Origin: Furcasterigmium furcatum
Taxonomy: Eukaryota; Ascomycota; Sordariomycetes; Glomerellales; Plectosphaerellaceae
NCBI GenBank assembly: GCA_001599815.1
Contig: BCIA01000006.1
Span: 4,404,961-4,468,960, forward strand
Length of the DNA: 64,000 bases
Reading direction: 5' to 3'
A program made the position numbers and the translations under genes. A model generated the notes under the pieces. That model did not search any database and was not told the DNA's origin. It was given only the letters and a program-made list of their open reading frames with translations. Shown here piece after piece: positions 48,891 through 60,959 of the stretch (positions are counted from its first letter, which is position 1; each line of letters opens with the position of its first letter).

Positions 48891-50219
48891 ATGAGACGAA
48901 ACGGGCTCATGCTGGCCGGTACGGCCTTGTACGCCGCGCTCACGGCTGCACAGACGACTGGCGAGCTCGATGTCATCGCCATGAACGTCGCCGGTCTCCC
49001 GGCCATCCTCCAGGGCAACGAGGTCCCTGGCGACAAGGCGGAGAACCACCGCACCATCGGGCGCAAGTTCGTCGAGTACGGCTTCGACATCGTCAACGTC
49101 CAGGAGGACTTCAACTACCATGCCGCCCTGTATGAGACGGCGACGTACCCGTTCCGCACCCCCACGTCTGGCGGCGTGCCCTTCGGATCCGGCCTGAACA
49201 CCATGTCGCTGCATCCCTTCATCGACCAGGTTAGGGTTGGATGGAACGACTGTTCCAACACCAGCGGCGCCGACTGCCTCACCCCCAAGGGCTTCACCCT
49301 CATCCGGGTGGAGCTCGCCTCTGGCAGCGCGGGCAGCGCCTACGTCGACGTGTACAACCTCCACGCCGATGCAGGCACGTCCGATGCCGACCTAGCCGCG
49401 CGCGCGAGCAACATTCGCCAGCTCAGCGCGTACATCAACACCTGGAGCGCCGGCAACGCCGTCATTGTCGCCGGAGACACCAACACGCGGTACACCCGCA
49501 CTCGCGACAACATCCGCCTCCTGTCCGAGGCCAACGGCCTCATCGACCCCTGGGTTGAGCTCATCCGTGGAGGCGAGGACCCTTCGCAGGAGACCATCTG
49601 CCAGAACCCCAGCACCACCAACTACTGCGAGACCGTCGACAAGATCTTCTACCGCAGCAGCCCCGTGCTCAACCTCCAGGCGACGAGCTGGCGGTACGAG
49701 AGCAGCCGTTTCCTGCAGCCCAACGGTGCCATCCTCTCAGACCACAACCCGGTCGCCGCAACCTTCAAATGGACTCTGCCCGCCACCCTGCGACAGTCCG
49801 GCTTCCTCGGCGGCCCGCACGGCACGTGGTTCTCCGACGCGCAAGCCCTGGCGAGCATCGCCTCGCCCCGCCTGTCGTCCATCCGCTTCCGGGGCGGGAG
49901 CCGCCTCGACTCCGTCTCGGTGACCCTCAACGGCGGTGTATCTTTCACCCACGGCGGCAGTGGCGGCAGCGTCTCTGAGCTGCAGCTGTCCTCAGGCGAG
50001 CGCTGGACACGCGCGACCATCTGCCAGGGCCAGCGCAACAACCGCACTCGCATCTTCTCCATCCAGGCCGTGACCAGCTCTGGGCGGACGGTCTCGGCGG
50101 GCACCCCCACCAACGAGTGCACCGAGTATGCGGCACCCCAGGGCTGGGGCATTGTTGGCTTCTTGGGCAGGGACGGCGACGAGATCGACCGGCTCGGGTT
50201 CCTGTATGCGCCGCAGTAA
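48891..50219 (+). CDS. Secreted endonuclease/exonuclease/phosphatase-fold enzyme with C-terminal jacalin-like domain
   Basis: A single exon of 442 residues. The signal peptide is residues 1-21 (MRRNGLMLAGTALYAALTAAQ). The metal-dependent EEP fold is complete: N32 in AMNVAGLP, E72 in VNVQEDF, H158 in YNLHADAG, D196/N198 in VAGDTNTRY and D284/H285 in LSDHNPVAATF. These are the Mg2+-binding and catalytic positions shared by DNase I, sphingomyelinases and inositol-polyphosphate phosphatases, so the substrate is open. From about residue 300, GPHGTWFSDAQ starts a jacalin-type beta-prism with VTLNGGVSFTHGGSGG and closes with GFLGRDGDEIDRLGFLY. The lectin-like part could direct the enzyme to glycans. 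Cysteines suit the secretory path (DCSNTSGADC, ICQNPSTTNYC). The gene stands alone, and its high GC codon use resembles conserved genes here. Confidence 0.85.
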   Translation: MRRNGLMLAGTALYAALTAAQTTGELDVIAMNVAGLPAILQGNEVPGDKAENHRTIGRKFVEYGFDIVNVQEDFNYHAALYETATYPFRTPTSGGVPFGSGLNTMSLHPFIDQVRVGWNDCSNTSGADCLTPKGFTLIRVELASGSAGSAYVDVYNLHADAGTSDADLAARASNIRQLSAYINTWSAGNAVIVAGDTNTRYTRTRDNIRLLSEANGLIDPWVELIRGGEDPSQETICQNPSTTNYCETVDKIFYRSSPVLNLQATSWRYESSRFLQPNGAILSDHNPVAATFKWTLPATLRQSGFLGGPHGTWFSDAQALASIASPRLSSIRFRGGSRLDSVSVTLNGGVSFTHGGSGGSVSELQLSSGERWTRATICQGQRNNRTRIFSIQAVTSSGRTVSAGTPTNECTEYAAPQGWGIVGFLGRDGDEIDRLGFLYAPQ

Positions 50220-53200
50220 GCGGGAGGTCAGTGATCCGAGCCAACTGATACCGGGATGACGGGTATCGTAGGGCATCATCCCGCGCTGGGAGATGCAAGC
50301 CATTATTGAGGCGGCTTGTGCCTCGGCCTCTAACATGACTGAATGGCGCTTCTATCACATTTTCCCTCCGTGACCACTCTGTACCTGCAGCGTGAGGCTT
50401 ACCTTGGCGTGGATTGTGAGACAACAGCCCTGGCTCGACGTGGGACGAGAGCTTGCCCACACTGCCACACCCACAAGCAGGCTCTTGTGCACGCATCTGG
50501 GCGTGTTGGAAACAAGCGAGTGCTCCCATGTTGCGACCACGTTGATCCCGGCTTGCGAGGTCAGCATTGTATGTAAGGTGTCAGCACTGTGATCAGTCCG
50601 TCTTCCAGCCGGTTCCCGGTTCCCGCGCTACTTGGTAATGAGGCACGGCCCGTGAAGCAAGAAAAAGCAAGTGCTTACCGTCGATTTGTATGGAGGAGGA
50701 ATCCCCAGACCGCTCGTTATAACCTCGATCCTTGTTCCTGAAGATCAGCCCGTTGAGCTAGAGAATTCCCCGCAGCCAATAACGTCCCCGGTCACGTTTC
50801 GACAAGCCGAGGTGAGACATTCGTGGATTTGGTGAGGCAAATTTCACAGTCCACCGACGTGATATATGATCGTCGACCCGGCAGTCCGCCCAGTCAAGAG
50901 CCACGAAGCTCTCTTTTGGGCCCAAGAAACGCGGCGTTGGGTGGCTTCCAATTTGACGACGCGCTTCCTTACTGGAACCGTGCCGCCCCTTCGGGCATGT
51001 GCCGGCATAGGTAGCGGGAAGCGGACGGCTGGAGGCACAAAGTTTAAGTCACCTGCTGCTGGACTGCGTTGAGCATCCCGGGAGGTTGTCCACGCCAACG
51101 CCACCTTCAATAGATCGTCGGCAGCGAACCCGCGAGGTCGGGTGCTCGTGGCAACACTCATGACGAATTCCCCCACTGGCAGACTGGGGTTTTCTGCATC
51201 GGGTTGTTGTACTCGTAGTCGCACACCACGAAGCACCGAGCCCCGAGCTCTCCCGCCTCGAGCGCTCGGGCAAGAATAAGTATCCTCATCCCGCGCGGCG
51301 GCGCTTAGCCTCAGTCCTTGTTGGCGCCGGCAACGACGGGCTGCGCCGTCTGACCTCCTCGTGCCGGGATTGCCTGTTTGCTTGCGTGCCGAGCCGCCGT
51401 TGCTGGCATCGATGGCCACTAACTCGCGTCGCCATATTTTAGTGTGCTTGATATCCCAAGAAGGTAAGGACGAAAGGCGAGGCTCCAGACACATTTTTGT
51501 TCTCTCGGCACGGCCAGGTTCTTGCTGCTGGTAGGAATTTGTAGGCCCTGGGATTCTGGGAGCTGGCAGCTCCGTGATCCTGACCTGTGCTTGAATTCTC
51601 CGATTCACAGTATCACTGGTATCAAGCACATGGCTCAAGCTTGAAAGCTTTCAGCCCTGAAGTAGAGTCGTTGAGATGGCACCAGCGGAACTTAGCCATC
51701 TTGGCAGAGGGGGGTGTCCTGAAGCTGAACTCAACGCTTGGCCCAGAGAAGAGATCCTTCGTCATTGATGGATCATTCCCCGTATTGAACATCCAGACCC
51801 GTCCCGCGGATCAAGTGGCGGATCTACCACTAGCACACGCGGAAGGCCCGTCTGGTCCCGAAACCATATTCGTGGTGTCGATCCGATCCAGGGTGAAGAC
51901 TTCGCCCGGATGGTATCCAGAGCGAGGGTGACGACGTTGCAGGGCACAATGGGAGCTTGCCGAGTCGGAAGTGCCATTGTCCCCGGCCCCGGGAGCGTCC
52001 CCAGAGGGAAAGTGTCCGAGCAGCCGAGGACGGGAGCACAGGTTAGTCCCTCGAGCAAACTCCGTCTGATCTGACAAGGCGTTTCTCCTGCAGGAACCGA
52101 TCAGTTGAAAAGATGGCGTCTCGTGTTTGATGTTGCTCAGATGACCCAGGTACTGTTGAGTTGGGGCATTCTAGTCATTTGTCACATTGGCTCTGTTTCC
52201 GATGCCCACAGACCCGAATACTGCCGAAGTCGCACTGACGACTTATCTGGATTTTTAACTTTCGATCCATGGTTCGGCAGGTGGCGAGTCGAGTCTGGAC
52301 CTGAGCGTCCCGTCAGAAGCGGCATGGCGTCCGAGAGGGTTGCTGCGTAATGCAGGGGCATCAAAAAATCATGAGGGCGTGCCGTTGGGATGCAGGCCGG
52401 CCCATTGTAGCAGCAGCAGACCGCATATGCTACTGCAAGCACTTTCAGTCTGGCCCTGATCATCAGAAGGGTTTTCAGTCCCGCATGGAGTCCCCTCAAC
52501 CAGTATCACTTCCTGGTTACCGCGATTTCCTCGTTGACTGGGGTCTTTGGTGTGAACCGTCGTGTCTCTCGGGCAGGCTACACCCGTCGAAGAGAACATT
52601 TCGACCTAAGCTTATGCCCACTTTGGGCTTGTGGTGTTGCACCGCATGTAACGGCTTCGGACATTGGGTCGCCTGTGTGGGGGAACAGTGATTGTGGCTA
52701 CAGACAACATCGCGTCTAGAGCTGAAGGCGAGATGGCAACCGCGCGATGTCGCCCGCTGAACCAGGGTCGGGGTTGGTTGAGAAGACCACTCGGCGCACC
52801 CGCACCGACGCCTCATGCACGTGCCGTGGTGTTCTTGTGGTGTGGTCACAGTGCTGCATGAGCCTGGGGCAGGCCGGCCGTTGCCCACGCCGCCATTCAG
52901 CTGTGTCGCGTGGGTCGATGAATGGGAAAACGTTTTCGGTGCGACCTCTCAACTCGGCCTCTGCTGGTGGCTTTGATGACCGACTGGCGGGCGCGGTATC
53001 GGTCGCAAACCGTCCCTTGCGAGCCTCGACGTTTTGCTCCCACAGTCTTGCGCCTTCCGGAGACCGGCCGGCAGCCGTCGGTTCAGGTACCGGAGTCAAC
53101 AGACACTTATTAGTGCACGGTGCGGTTGGGTTCCGAGTTCCAGGATTTCGAGCACCACGTCGTTGCAATTCTGAGCCAGATATTGTGGGGGAGGGACGAC

Positions 53201-55966
53201 GGCTTTGAGACAATCTCACGCCATGGCGTCAACCTCTGGCCTGAGCCGATGGTCCGGCTGTTTTGAGCGCGCCGGCGCTGTGGTTGCAGCCCTGGGACCT
53301 CTGAGGTTAGAACAACACATCTCGTGGGAAAGACAGTGTTTCGGGCTCGCGGCGCCGGAAAATACTAAACTTGTAGGGCAGTTTGCGGATTACGGAGCAG
53401 GGCTAGCAGGGAGATTTTGTGCTTTTTGCCCATGCATTTGATGACTTTGATGGTGTCTTTGCCACGCATGAGAGACGGCTGCTCTTGGACACGACGGACT
53501 GGACATGTGCAGTTCTCGTATCCAATCCCACATGAAGCGGCGGGACTTGTCCATTACGGCGAGTTGCCCTGCCAATGGTGGGCGTCGAGAACATGATGTG
53601 ATGAGTCCATCCGATGAGCAGCTGGCCCGACAATCGCCTTGTCTCCTCAGGAGGCATGCGTGCTAGTGAGAAGTTTTCCTTGATTTCGCTTTCCGCTTGG
53701 CAACCCCGTCGATTCCCTTCCGCTGGGTCGGTGTGGCTTCTGGCGAGCGAATGTTATCGTGCTCCTCAGTCTGCCAAATGAACCGTGACCCACGAGTCTG
53801 GCTCGCCAGCCAGGGCCCCCGGCAACCAGCAAGGGGTCGTCGAAGGGGTACATGTCCATACTTACTCGTACAGCGACGTCGTAGGGCGGAATTCCTGCGT
53901 GTTGGAAGGTCTGGCTGTCGAAGAGCGGAGGAGCCCGGCTTGCCGGCATCCAATGCCAATGTGGAAGGGTTTGTTGCAAGGTGAGATGGAGGGGCTCAAA
54001 GCAAGGGAGCCTTCGTCCCTCGCTGGCCAGGGTCTTGGTCTGAGGCTCCGGCGATGACGGTGGCGTGCTTGGAAGATAGGAATAAGAAAGAAAAAAGCTG
54101 ACCGGAACGGTCTCGTGTGTCTTTTGATTTCAGAAGGGACCACGAGGAGCACCTCGAGCAAGGAAGGACCGATGCGTCGTGTGTTGGGTGAGCGAGCAGG
54201 TACGAGTACGTACCTCCATCCAAAGCTCTTCCCTCCAAGCACGAACGGCCAACGGGCCCAAGGACGCCGCAAATGCGCCTGCCGGGGCTAAGTCCCGGGG
54301 AACGCTTCCTGTTTGTCCTCCGCCCCGGCCTCGAACGTCCACCGTTGCTTCTCTTCCTCGTCCGCCAGGGAACATTGGCCAAACCCCTCGATACGACCCC
54401 TGCTCCCTCAGTCTCTTCCGCCCCGATAGTGGAAGCCATTCATTCACTGCTGTTTTCTCGTCCTAAAAGAGCTTGTGACTGGCAAACGCCGGTTCCGACC
54501 AAGCCGAGCCAGCAAACGAACCGTGCCGCTCCATTCCCACGAATCCTCCGCTCCAGGACCCGAACGTTGGCGACCGACGCGACCGTGCTGGATCTCGCAT
54601 GCTAGCAAAATCCAATCTTGCACTGCCCATTCTATCGGGCCGGCCCCAGCCCATGGCCGCTGGTTTAGTCATGATGCTCGGGGCTCCCTCCGTCTGTCTC
54701 GACTGCAAGTCTCATGAGCCAGAGAGGGGAAGTGTATTCCTCGATTGACCAGATCGACAGGTTAGATCCGGGCTTTCAGGCCTCGCTACTCCCTCGTATC
54801 ACTGCCAGATCCAGTCTTTCAAGGGCCCCTCCTGCCCCATTCGGGGTGTGAATGGTTGTCTTGTCTCCCCAGGGACGAGCTGGAGTCAGGCACCGACTCG
54901 ATCTGACTCGATCCGTTGCTCCCACCTCCGCGCCCACCTCCACGCCCACGCTGCAGCGCTGCACGCTGCGGTCACTGGCACACTCTTCAGGCGGCAACAG
55001 CTGGGAGAGTGACGCGGGTGGTACGGCAGCCCTTCCGCTTCCCCGCCGAAGACTCAACGTCGCCGTTGCACTCTCTGGCCAGCCAGAAAGGCTGGTACGG
55101 TGCTACCGTAGCACCTCGTCGTCACCCCAAACCAACCACACCTCGACTTGCCAAAATCCATGTGCCCTTCCCCCGAGACGATCAGGTACCCTCGCTCTCT
55201 CGAGACACTTTCGTCATGGCATGCGTATGCACATATCCATCACAGAATCACATCCATCAAGACCCGACCGACAGGGGGCACTGAGGTGTGCCTCGAGAGA
55301 CACCCACGCCTACCCTCGTTGCCCCCCTGGTCCGAACTGTGACGGCGCGGCGGGGGCCACCGGGGCACCTTGGCACGCACCCCCCTTGCTCCCTCTGGCC
55401 TGGTTACCACACACCCCCATGGAAGCCCCCATGTACAGCCCAGGGGCCCATGCCCCGGCTTGCGGACCCTCCCCACCAATGCAGCAGGGACCTCCTATGC
55501 ACTGGGTCATGGCATTCCTGTTCTGCTCCTCCCCTCGTCCATTCATCTTCCTTGCGTTCCAACACCTCCTCGATACCCTCGAGTCTCCCAGACACAATAA
55601 ACACACGCACAACAACCAAAATACTACTGAGCCGGCCGGCGATCCTACTGCTGAGACTGAACGCTCACACCGGCCATTCGACACACTCATCGAGTGGACA
55701 GAAGCAGGAACCTCGACGGACCCTTCAGCAACACCGAGGAATCGACGACCACCCGGCGACTGGAAGACCAGACCGGCATATCGCCAATTGCCGTCCCTGC
55801 GTTCCAGAGCAGGACGCTGACGAGGCCACCGGCATATCAACAACAGAAAGAGATAGGAAATTTTGGGACATCGAGGGAATCGGCACTCCCACATACGGAG
55901 GGCAGGCACTGCTCCCCTCATCAAGCAGCCTTGCCCCATGGTTCGAACCTCCTCTCGTCGCCTATC
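50220..55966. other. Gene-poor region, 5.7 kb, upstream of the RasGEF gene
   Basis: Scattered open frames (50844-51638 minus, 264 codons; 52716-53219 minus; 54852-55820 plus, 322 codons) lack recognisable motifs and overlap incompatible frames. From about 54.2 kb the plus strand becomes pyrimidine-rich, as in fungal promoters and 5' leaders (for example CCTCCGCGCCCACCTCC near 54926). The 3' part probably contains a long RasGEF 5' leader with several upstream ATGs. Confidence 0.4.
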
Positions 55967-58900
55967 ATGGTAACGCCTGGCGAGCAGCCCATGCGTGCCA
56001 GCCTGCAGGTGGCACCGCTCAACCTCTACAAGCCGAGATCTGACTCCCTACGGGAAACGCCGTCGCACGCAGAGGAGCAGCAACACTCGTACTGCGGCTC
56101 GAACATGACGCCGCCGGCCACGCCCAGCGACTCACAGCAAGACTTTGCCGAACAACAGTTGCCGCCTCCCGTCTTTCATAATTTCTTGCGCGCATTTTAC
56201 CCCTTCGACCCGAACTACTCTCTCAGCGACTCGAGCGTGACGGTACCACTCGGCGAGGGCGACGTCATCTTGGTACACTCCATTCACACCAATGGCTGGG
56301 CTGACGGCACCTTGTTGCTCTCGGGCAATCGAGGATGGCTCCCAACTAATTACTGCGAAGCTTACGACCCTGAGGAGATGAGGAATCTGCTCAAGGCCCT
56401 GTTGAACTTCTGGGACTTGCTTCGCAGCACGTCGGTCAATGACAACGAGATCTTCGGGAACCAGGAGTTTATGAAGGGAATCATCGCTGGCGTCCGCTAT
56501 CTCTTGGTATGCTCGATTGAGAGAACCCATGTATTCCTTCTTGGGACTATCGCTAATCGGTTCGCAGGAGCGGACCCATTGTCTGACACGGGAGTCCCCC
56601 ATCATCCAGCGCAACGATGTGCTGCGGCGAGCAAGGAAGTCCCTGCTCTCCGAGCTCTCGGCTCTCGTTACCACGGCAAAACGCTTGCAGGAGGGCCAGA
56701 GGGCGGGCCTGGCGACGGACGACGTCGTCAACAACATCATCGACGAAATGATTTTGAAGGCCTTCAAAATAGTCACCAAGGGAGTCCGATTCTTGGACAT
56801 ACTCGAGGAAGATCGCAGGCTGCGGGCGCCCGCCGTGTCACACATGGCCACCGTCATGGAAGAATCGTACATCCCACCAACGCCACCAGCAGACGCGACC
56901 AGGTTCGATGCGCGGGCAAGCCCCAGCGATGCATCCTCCCGCGCCGTGCCGCACCACCCAGTTGCTGACCCGGCTGCATTGCAAGTCAGCGACCCTGCCT
57001 CAACGCCCACCAACAAGCGCCTGTCCTCCGTATCACACCGCGTGTCTCAAAATATGAACCGCATCTCGTCAACCATTTCGCACCGGGTGTCGCTCGCAGG
57101 CCACTCCCCTCTCTCGCGCCCTCAGCATCTTGTGTCGGAACGCCTCAATAAGAGCCACGATGCCTTCCTCTCTCACCTCGGATCCTTCATCGGCCGCCTT
57201 CACCTGCAGTCTCAGTCACGTCCTGAACTTGCCTTCGCCGTCAAGCTGTCAGCAACATCGGGTGGAGAGCTCTTGATGGTCATTGACGTTGTCTGCGCCC
57301 ACAACAACATGAGCTCCGACGTCCTCCCTCGCCTCCGGGATATGCTGTTTCTGAGAATTCAAGAGCTCGTCTCGACCGCCGGCCAGATCATCCACCATGC
57401 TGCGTCGCAGGAGGAGGACGTCATAATGCCCCAGGACAACGGCGTCTTGCTCATGGCCGCCACCGGATGCGTCAAGGCAGCCGGCGAGTGCGTCGCAAAG
57501 ACGAGGGGGGTCATTGAGCGTGTGGGAGACTTCGAGTACGAATGCGAGGCAGGAGGTCTGGATATTGACCTCAGTGTGCTGGACATTGCCCCGTACTCGA
57601 GACGGCCTTCAGCCGCTCCTTCTGTGGCCGAAACAGCGACGTCACAGGCAACCAGCATGGCCGACTCTTCGACCAGCGCAGACACGCAACGACGGAAGCT
57701 CGTATCGGATAAACCCCTCCCGGAGCTCCCCAAGTCCAGCGACGACGAGCCGACTGGCTCAACCACTGATGACCAGCCAGCCTCGACCTCGCGTCCTTCG
57801 TCCTACGACGACAACTCGTCCAGCGTCGCATCTTCGGTTTCCTCGATCCGCCCGGCTCTTCCTCCCCTGCCGCGACTTTCTACCTCAATCCTACCATCAG
57901 AAGACTACAGCCCTGTGGAGCGCCCAACAAGAGACGCTGATGCCCACTCCTCATTCCGCTCTGATATTATGACAGCGTCGAGCGCCGGCAGTAGCAGCAC
58001 TTACATGAGCCGCGATTCCGAATCCAGCATCATGTCTCAAACCTCAACTCGCGCGACCACGCCGGATCAGACACATGTTCCGAAGAACCAGCCATCTGTA
58101 TCGGAGCTCAGCACTGCTGGCAGCTCGACGCTTGCCGAGGAGGTTGACGATGTGGAGAGCAAGCTTCTGGAGAAGACGTATGCTCATGAACTCATGTTCA
58201 ACAAGGAAGGCCAGGTCACGGGCGGTTCGCTGCCTGCACTGGTCGAGCGCCTCACCACGCACGAGTCTACCCCCGATGCCACCTTCGTGTCGACTTTCTA
58301 CCTCACATTCCGATTGTTCTGCACGCCGACCAAGTTAACGGAGGTTCTGATTGATCGATTCGACTACGTTGCGGAGGCCCCTCACATGGCCACACCTGTA
58401 CGACTCAGGGTGTATAACGCCTTCAAGAACTGGCTCGAGTCCCATTGGCGTGACGAGACCGACCGCGAAGCCCTCGGGCTCATTGGGCCTTTCGCGCAGG
58501 AGAAGCTTGCTGCCGTGCTTCCGTCGGCCGCACGCCGCCTCCTGGAGCTGGCCGCCAAGGTTACCAGCGAGGGCTCGCTCGTCCCCCGAAACGTCTCTTC
58601 CATGGGCAAGACGAACACCTCCATTGCCCAGTACATCCCGGCCGATACACCGCACCCTCCCGTCAATGTTAGCAAGAGCCAGCTCAACGCATTGAACGGC
58701 TGGAGGAACGGCGGAAACATGCCCGCCATCACCGACTTCGACCCCTTGGAGGTGGCACGTCAGCTCACGCTCAAGCAGATGAATACCTTCTGTGCAATTC
58801 TGCCCGCGGAGCTACTCGGCTCACAATGGACGAAGCGTGGAGGCAAGGGTGCTCCAAATGTCAAGGCCATGACGGCGTTCTCTACTGACCTGTCCAACCT

Positions 58901-59600
58901 CGTCGCCGAGACAATCTTGCAGTGCGGAGAGCTGAAGAAGCGTGCGGCTGCCATCAAGCAGTGGATCAAGATCGCGCATCAGTGCCTCGAGCTACACAAC
59001 TACGACAGCCTCATGGCGATTGTGTGCACGCTGAATAGCAGCACAATCGAGAGACTTCGCAAGACATGGGATGTCATCTCGGCGAAGCGACGGGACATGC
59101 TCCGCCAGCTTCAAGCCGTGGTCGACACCTCGCAGAACCACAAGGCACTCCGCACCCGTCTAAACGATCATGTGCCGCCCTGCCTGCCTTTCCTGGGCAT
59201 GTACCTTACCGACCTCACATTTGTCGATGTCGGCAATCCTGCAACGAAGCAGCTGCCTACTATTAGCCATGACGGAGATGGCAGCGACGAGGGCCTGACC
59301 GTCGTCAACTTCGACAAGCACACCCGGACAGCGAAGATCATCGGGGAACTGCAACGATTCCAGATTCCTTATCGCCTGACCGAAGTGCCGGAGATGCAGG
59401 AGTGGATGTCGTCTCAGATCGGACGTGTTCGTGAGGCGGACCAGGGCAATCCTCAGACCTATTATCGGAAGAGCTTGTTGCTGGAGCCTCGGGAAACCGC
59501 CCATCGAGCCCACATCGAGACACCCGTCGTGACTCAGCGCCCTGACATCTTTTCTTGGATGACACGCGACCGAGGCGCGTCGACGCCGGCTCCAGCTTGA
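55967..59600 (+). CDS. Ras guanine-nucleotide exchange factor, SH3-REM-RasGEF (Cdc25-type)
   Basis: Exons 55967-56506 and 56568-59600, with a 61-bp phase-0 intron (GTATGC...TTCGCAG), give about 1,190 residues. ATG 55694 is in frame and would add 91 residues without a domain. An SH3 domain sits near 70-135 (LRAFYPFDPNYS, GEGDVILV, GWADGT, RGWLPTNYC). A helical region and a long Ser/Pro-rich segment with PLPELPKSS and LPPLPRLS proline motifs follow. A RasGEF_N/REM domain lies near 720-845 (GGSLPALVERLTTHE, FVSTFYLTFRLFC, RVYNAFKNWLE). The catalytic Cdc25 domain, near 900-1140, has DPLEVARQLTLKQMNTF, SNLVAETIL, WIKIAHQCLELHNYDS, PCLPFLGMYLTDLTFVD and VNFDKHTRTAKII. It activates Ras by GDP/GTP exchange at membranes, upstream of cAMP or MAPK signalling. 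Domain order matches yeast Cdc25/Sdc25 and S. pombe Ste6. Confidence 0.92.
56507..56567 (+). other. Intron of the RasGEF gene
   Basis: GTATGC donor and TTCGCAG acceptor, 61 bp, with CGCTAATC as branch-like sequence. Phase 0 joins GVRYLL to ERTHCLTRES. Confidence 0.8.
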
Positions 59601-60485
59601 GCTCAAGAGCGCGGTTTCTCTATCCTTCAAGGCGTCAACATCATCACCACCCATCCCATTTATCGACCGACCTTTTTCTTTACCTGCGTTTTGATACCCA
59701 CACTTTACTTTACTTTTGCCACCACTATCAGCATTTCGGACGCGCTCATGGATTATTCTCATGAATCTACACACTCGATCCCGGCTCGGGCCACCAGTCC
59801 GCCTCTCGGTGAGGCGGACCACTGTAGCACACATTTGGATCACTCTTACTACTGCTTGGATGGAGCAGTTTACCTTGCCCGCGCTTTGTCAGGATATACA
59901 GGGGAAAAGGACGGGTACTGGCATCGGAGCATCGGCGTCTCATAGTGATTACTGTGACCTTCTGGTCTTATGGAAGGGCACCACGGCGCAAAATTGATCG
60001 GTCCACGACATGGATACCCGCTGGAGGAGGTTTGGAAGCCTTTGGGGGGATCGCAACTGAGCATTTCTCTGGGCGGGCAAAACTGTATTTATATTGTAAT
60101 CTGTTATGTCGCCTCGGCGCATCAGCACCGAGAAGCCGGTGTAGATGAGGCGCCTCAATGGATGCAGATCCGCAAGACTGAAGGGCCCTCGAGGCACTGA
60201 ACTGTGCAAGTGACTAAAGCTTTCGACTGGGTGATTGATGTGCTCGGCATGTCCTGGCGCAGGGTAGCGAGTCCTCGGCCACTCTAGCATGGCGGTGTTG
60301 GGCTGGGGCCTAGATTCCGTTGCTCTGTACATCGGCCGCGTCTGGGCGACAGCCGTGGCTTCTCTTATTGTCCAAAACGGTCGCTTCATACCTATGCTCG
60401 GCTTGCTCGCAGACTGGCTTCTCGGGGTGACGGAGACCACGTTCGTCTTCAGCCTCACTATTCTCATCGTCCTCGTCGTCCGTCC
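59601..60485. other. Intergenic region, 0.9 kb
   Basis: RasGEF 3' flank with T/C-rich and ATT-rich stretches. Short frames on both strands have no motif. Confidence 0.35.
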
Positions 60486-60959
60486 GTGATCTCCACGTTT
60501 CCGAGCCTCGGGGTGGGATACCGGACGGCCGCCGGGCTTTCGAACCGGGGGCCCATCATCCACGGGGCGCTGATTGAGTTAGCCGCGATCATCGTCGACA
60601 GTGTGGACCGCATGACCCAAGAGGCCAACCTGTCGGACGTTGACATCGACGCCGCCGTGTTGGGGGAGACCATTCCGCGGCTACGCGAGGTCCGGGGCCT
60701 CGAGGCGGGCATCACCGGCTCGGAAGAAGCACTATGGCGGACCCTCATCTGCGACGCCCCGAGCGTCGACATCGAGGACTTCTCCACCGGAATGGAGTGG
60801 CCGGCCGCCGAGGTGTATGGGCGGTGGTACGGGTACTGTATGCAGGACTTGCTGCAAGAGCCGGGATTCGACGCGGGGCCTGGGCTCACGCTGGATCAGG
60901 CGAGGCAGAGCATAGAGCTGGGCGGTCCTTCTGGAGTGATGGCGCAGCGCGGCACGTGA
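60486..60959 (+). pseudogene. Possible C-terminal fragment of a heterokaryon-incompatibility (HET) type protein
   Basis: An open frame of about 157 codons opening with GTG (VISTFPSLGVGYRT), not ATG. The blocks IVDSVDRMTQEANL and GSEEALWRTLICDA resemble the region that follows the HET domain in many fungal HET proteins, where a (E/D)xAxWRTLxxD word is recurrent. The N-terminal HET domain and the usual C-terminal RRFF/GLGP block are absent, and I found no upstream exon. It ends GVMAQRGT. It is best read as a remnant or a small derivative. The identification is weak and rests on pattern memory. Confidence 0.35.

Noticed and set aside
50844..51638. 264-codon minus-strand ORF
   Set aside because: Arg/Ala/Ser-rich composition with no hydrophobic patterning, motif or splice context. 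Judged a chance frame.
54852..55820. 322-codon plus-strand ORF
   Set aside because: Lies in the pyrimidine-rich leader upstream of the RasGEF gene, Pro/Ser/His-rich with no domain, and a better supported start follows.
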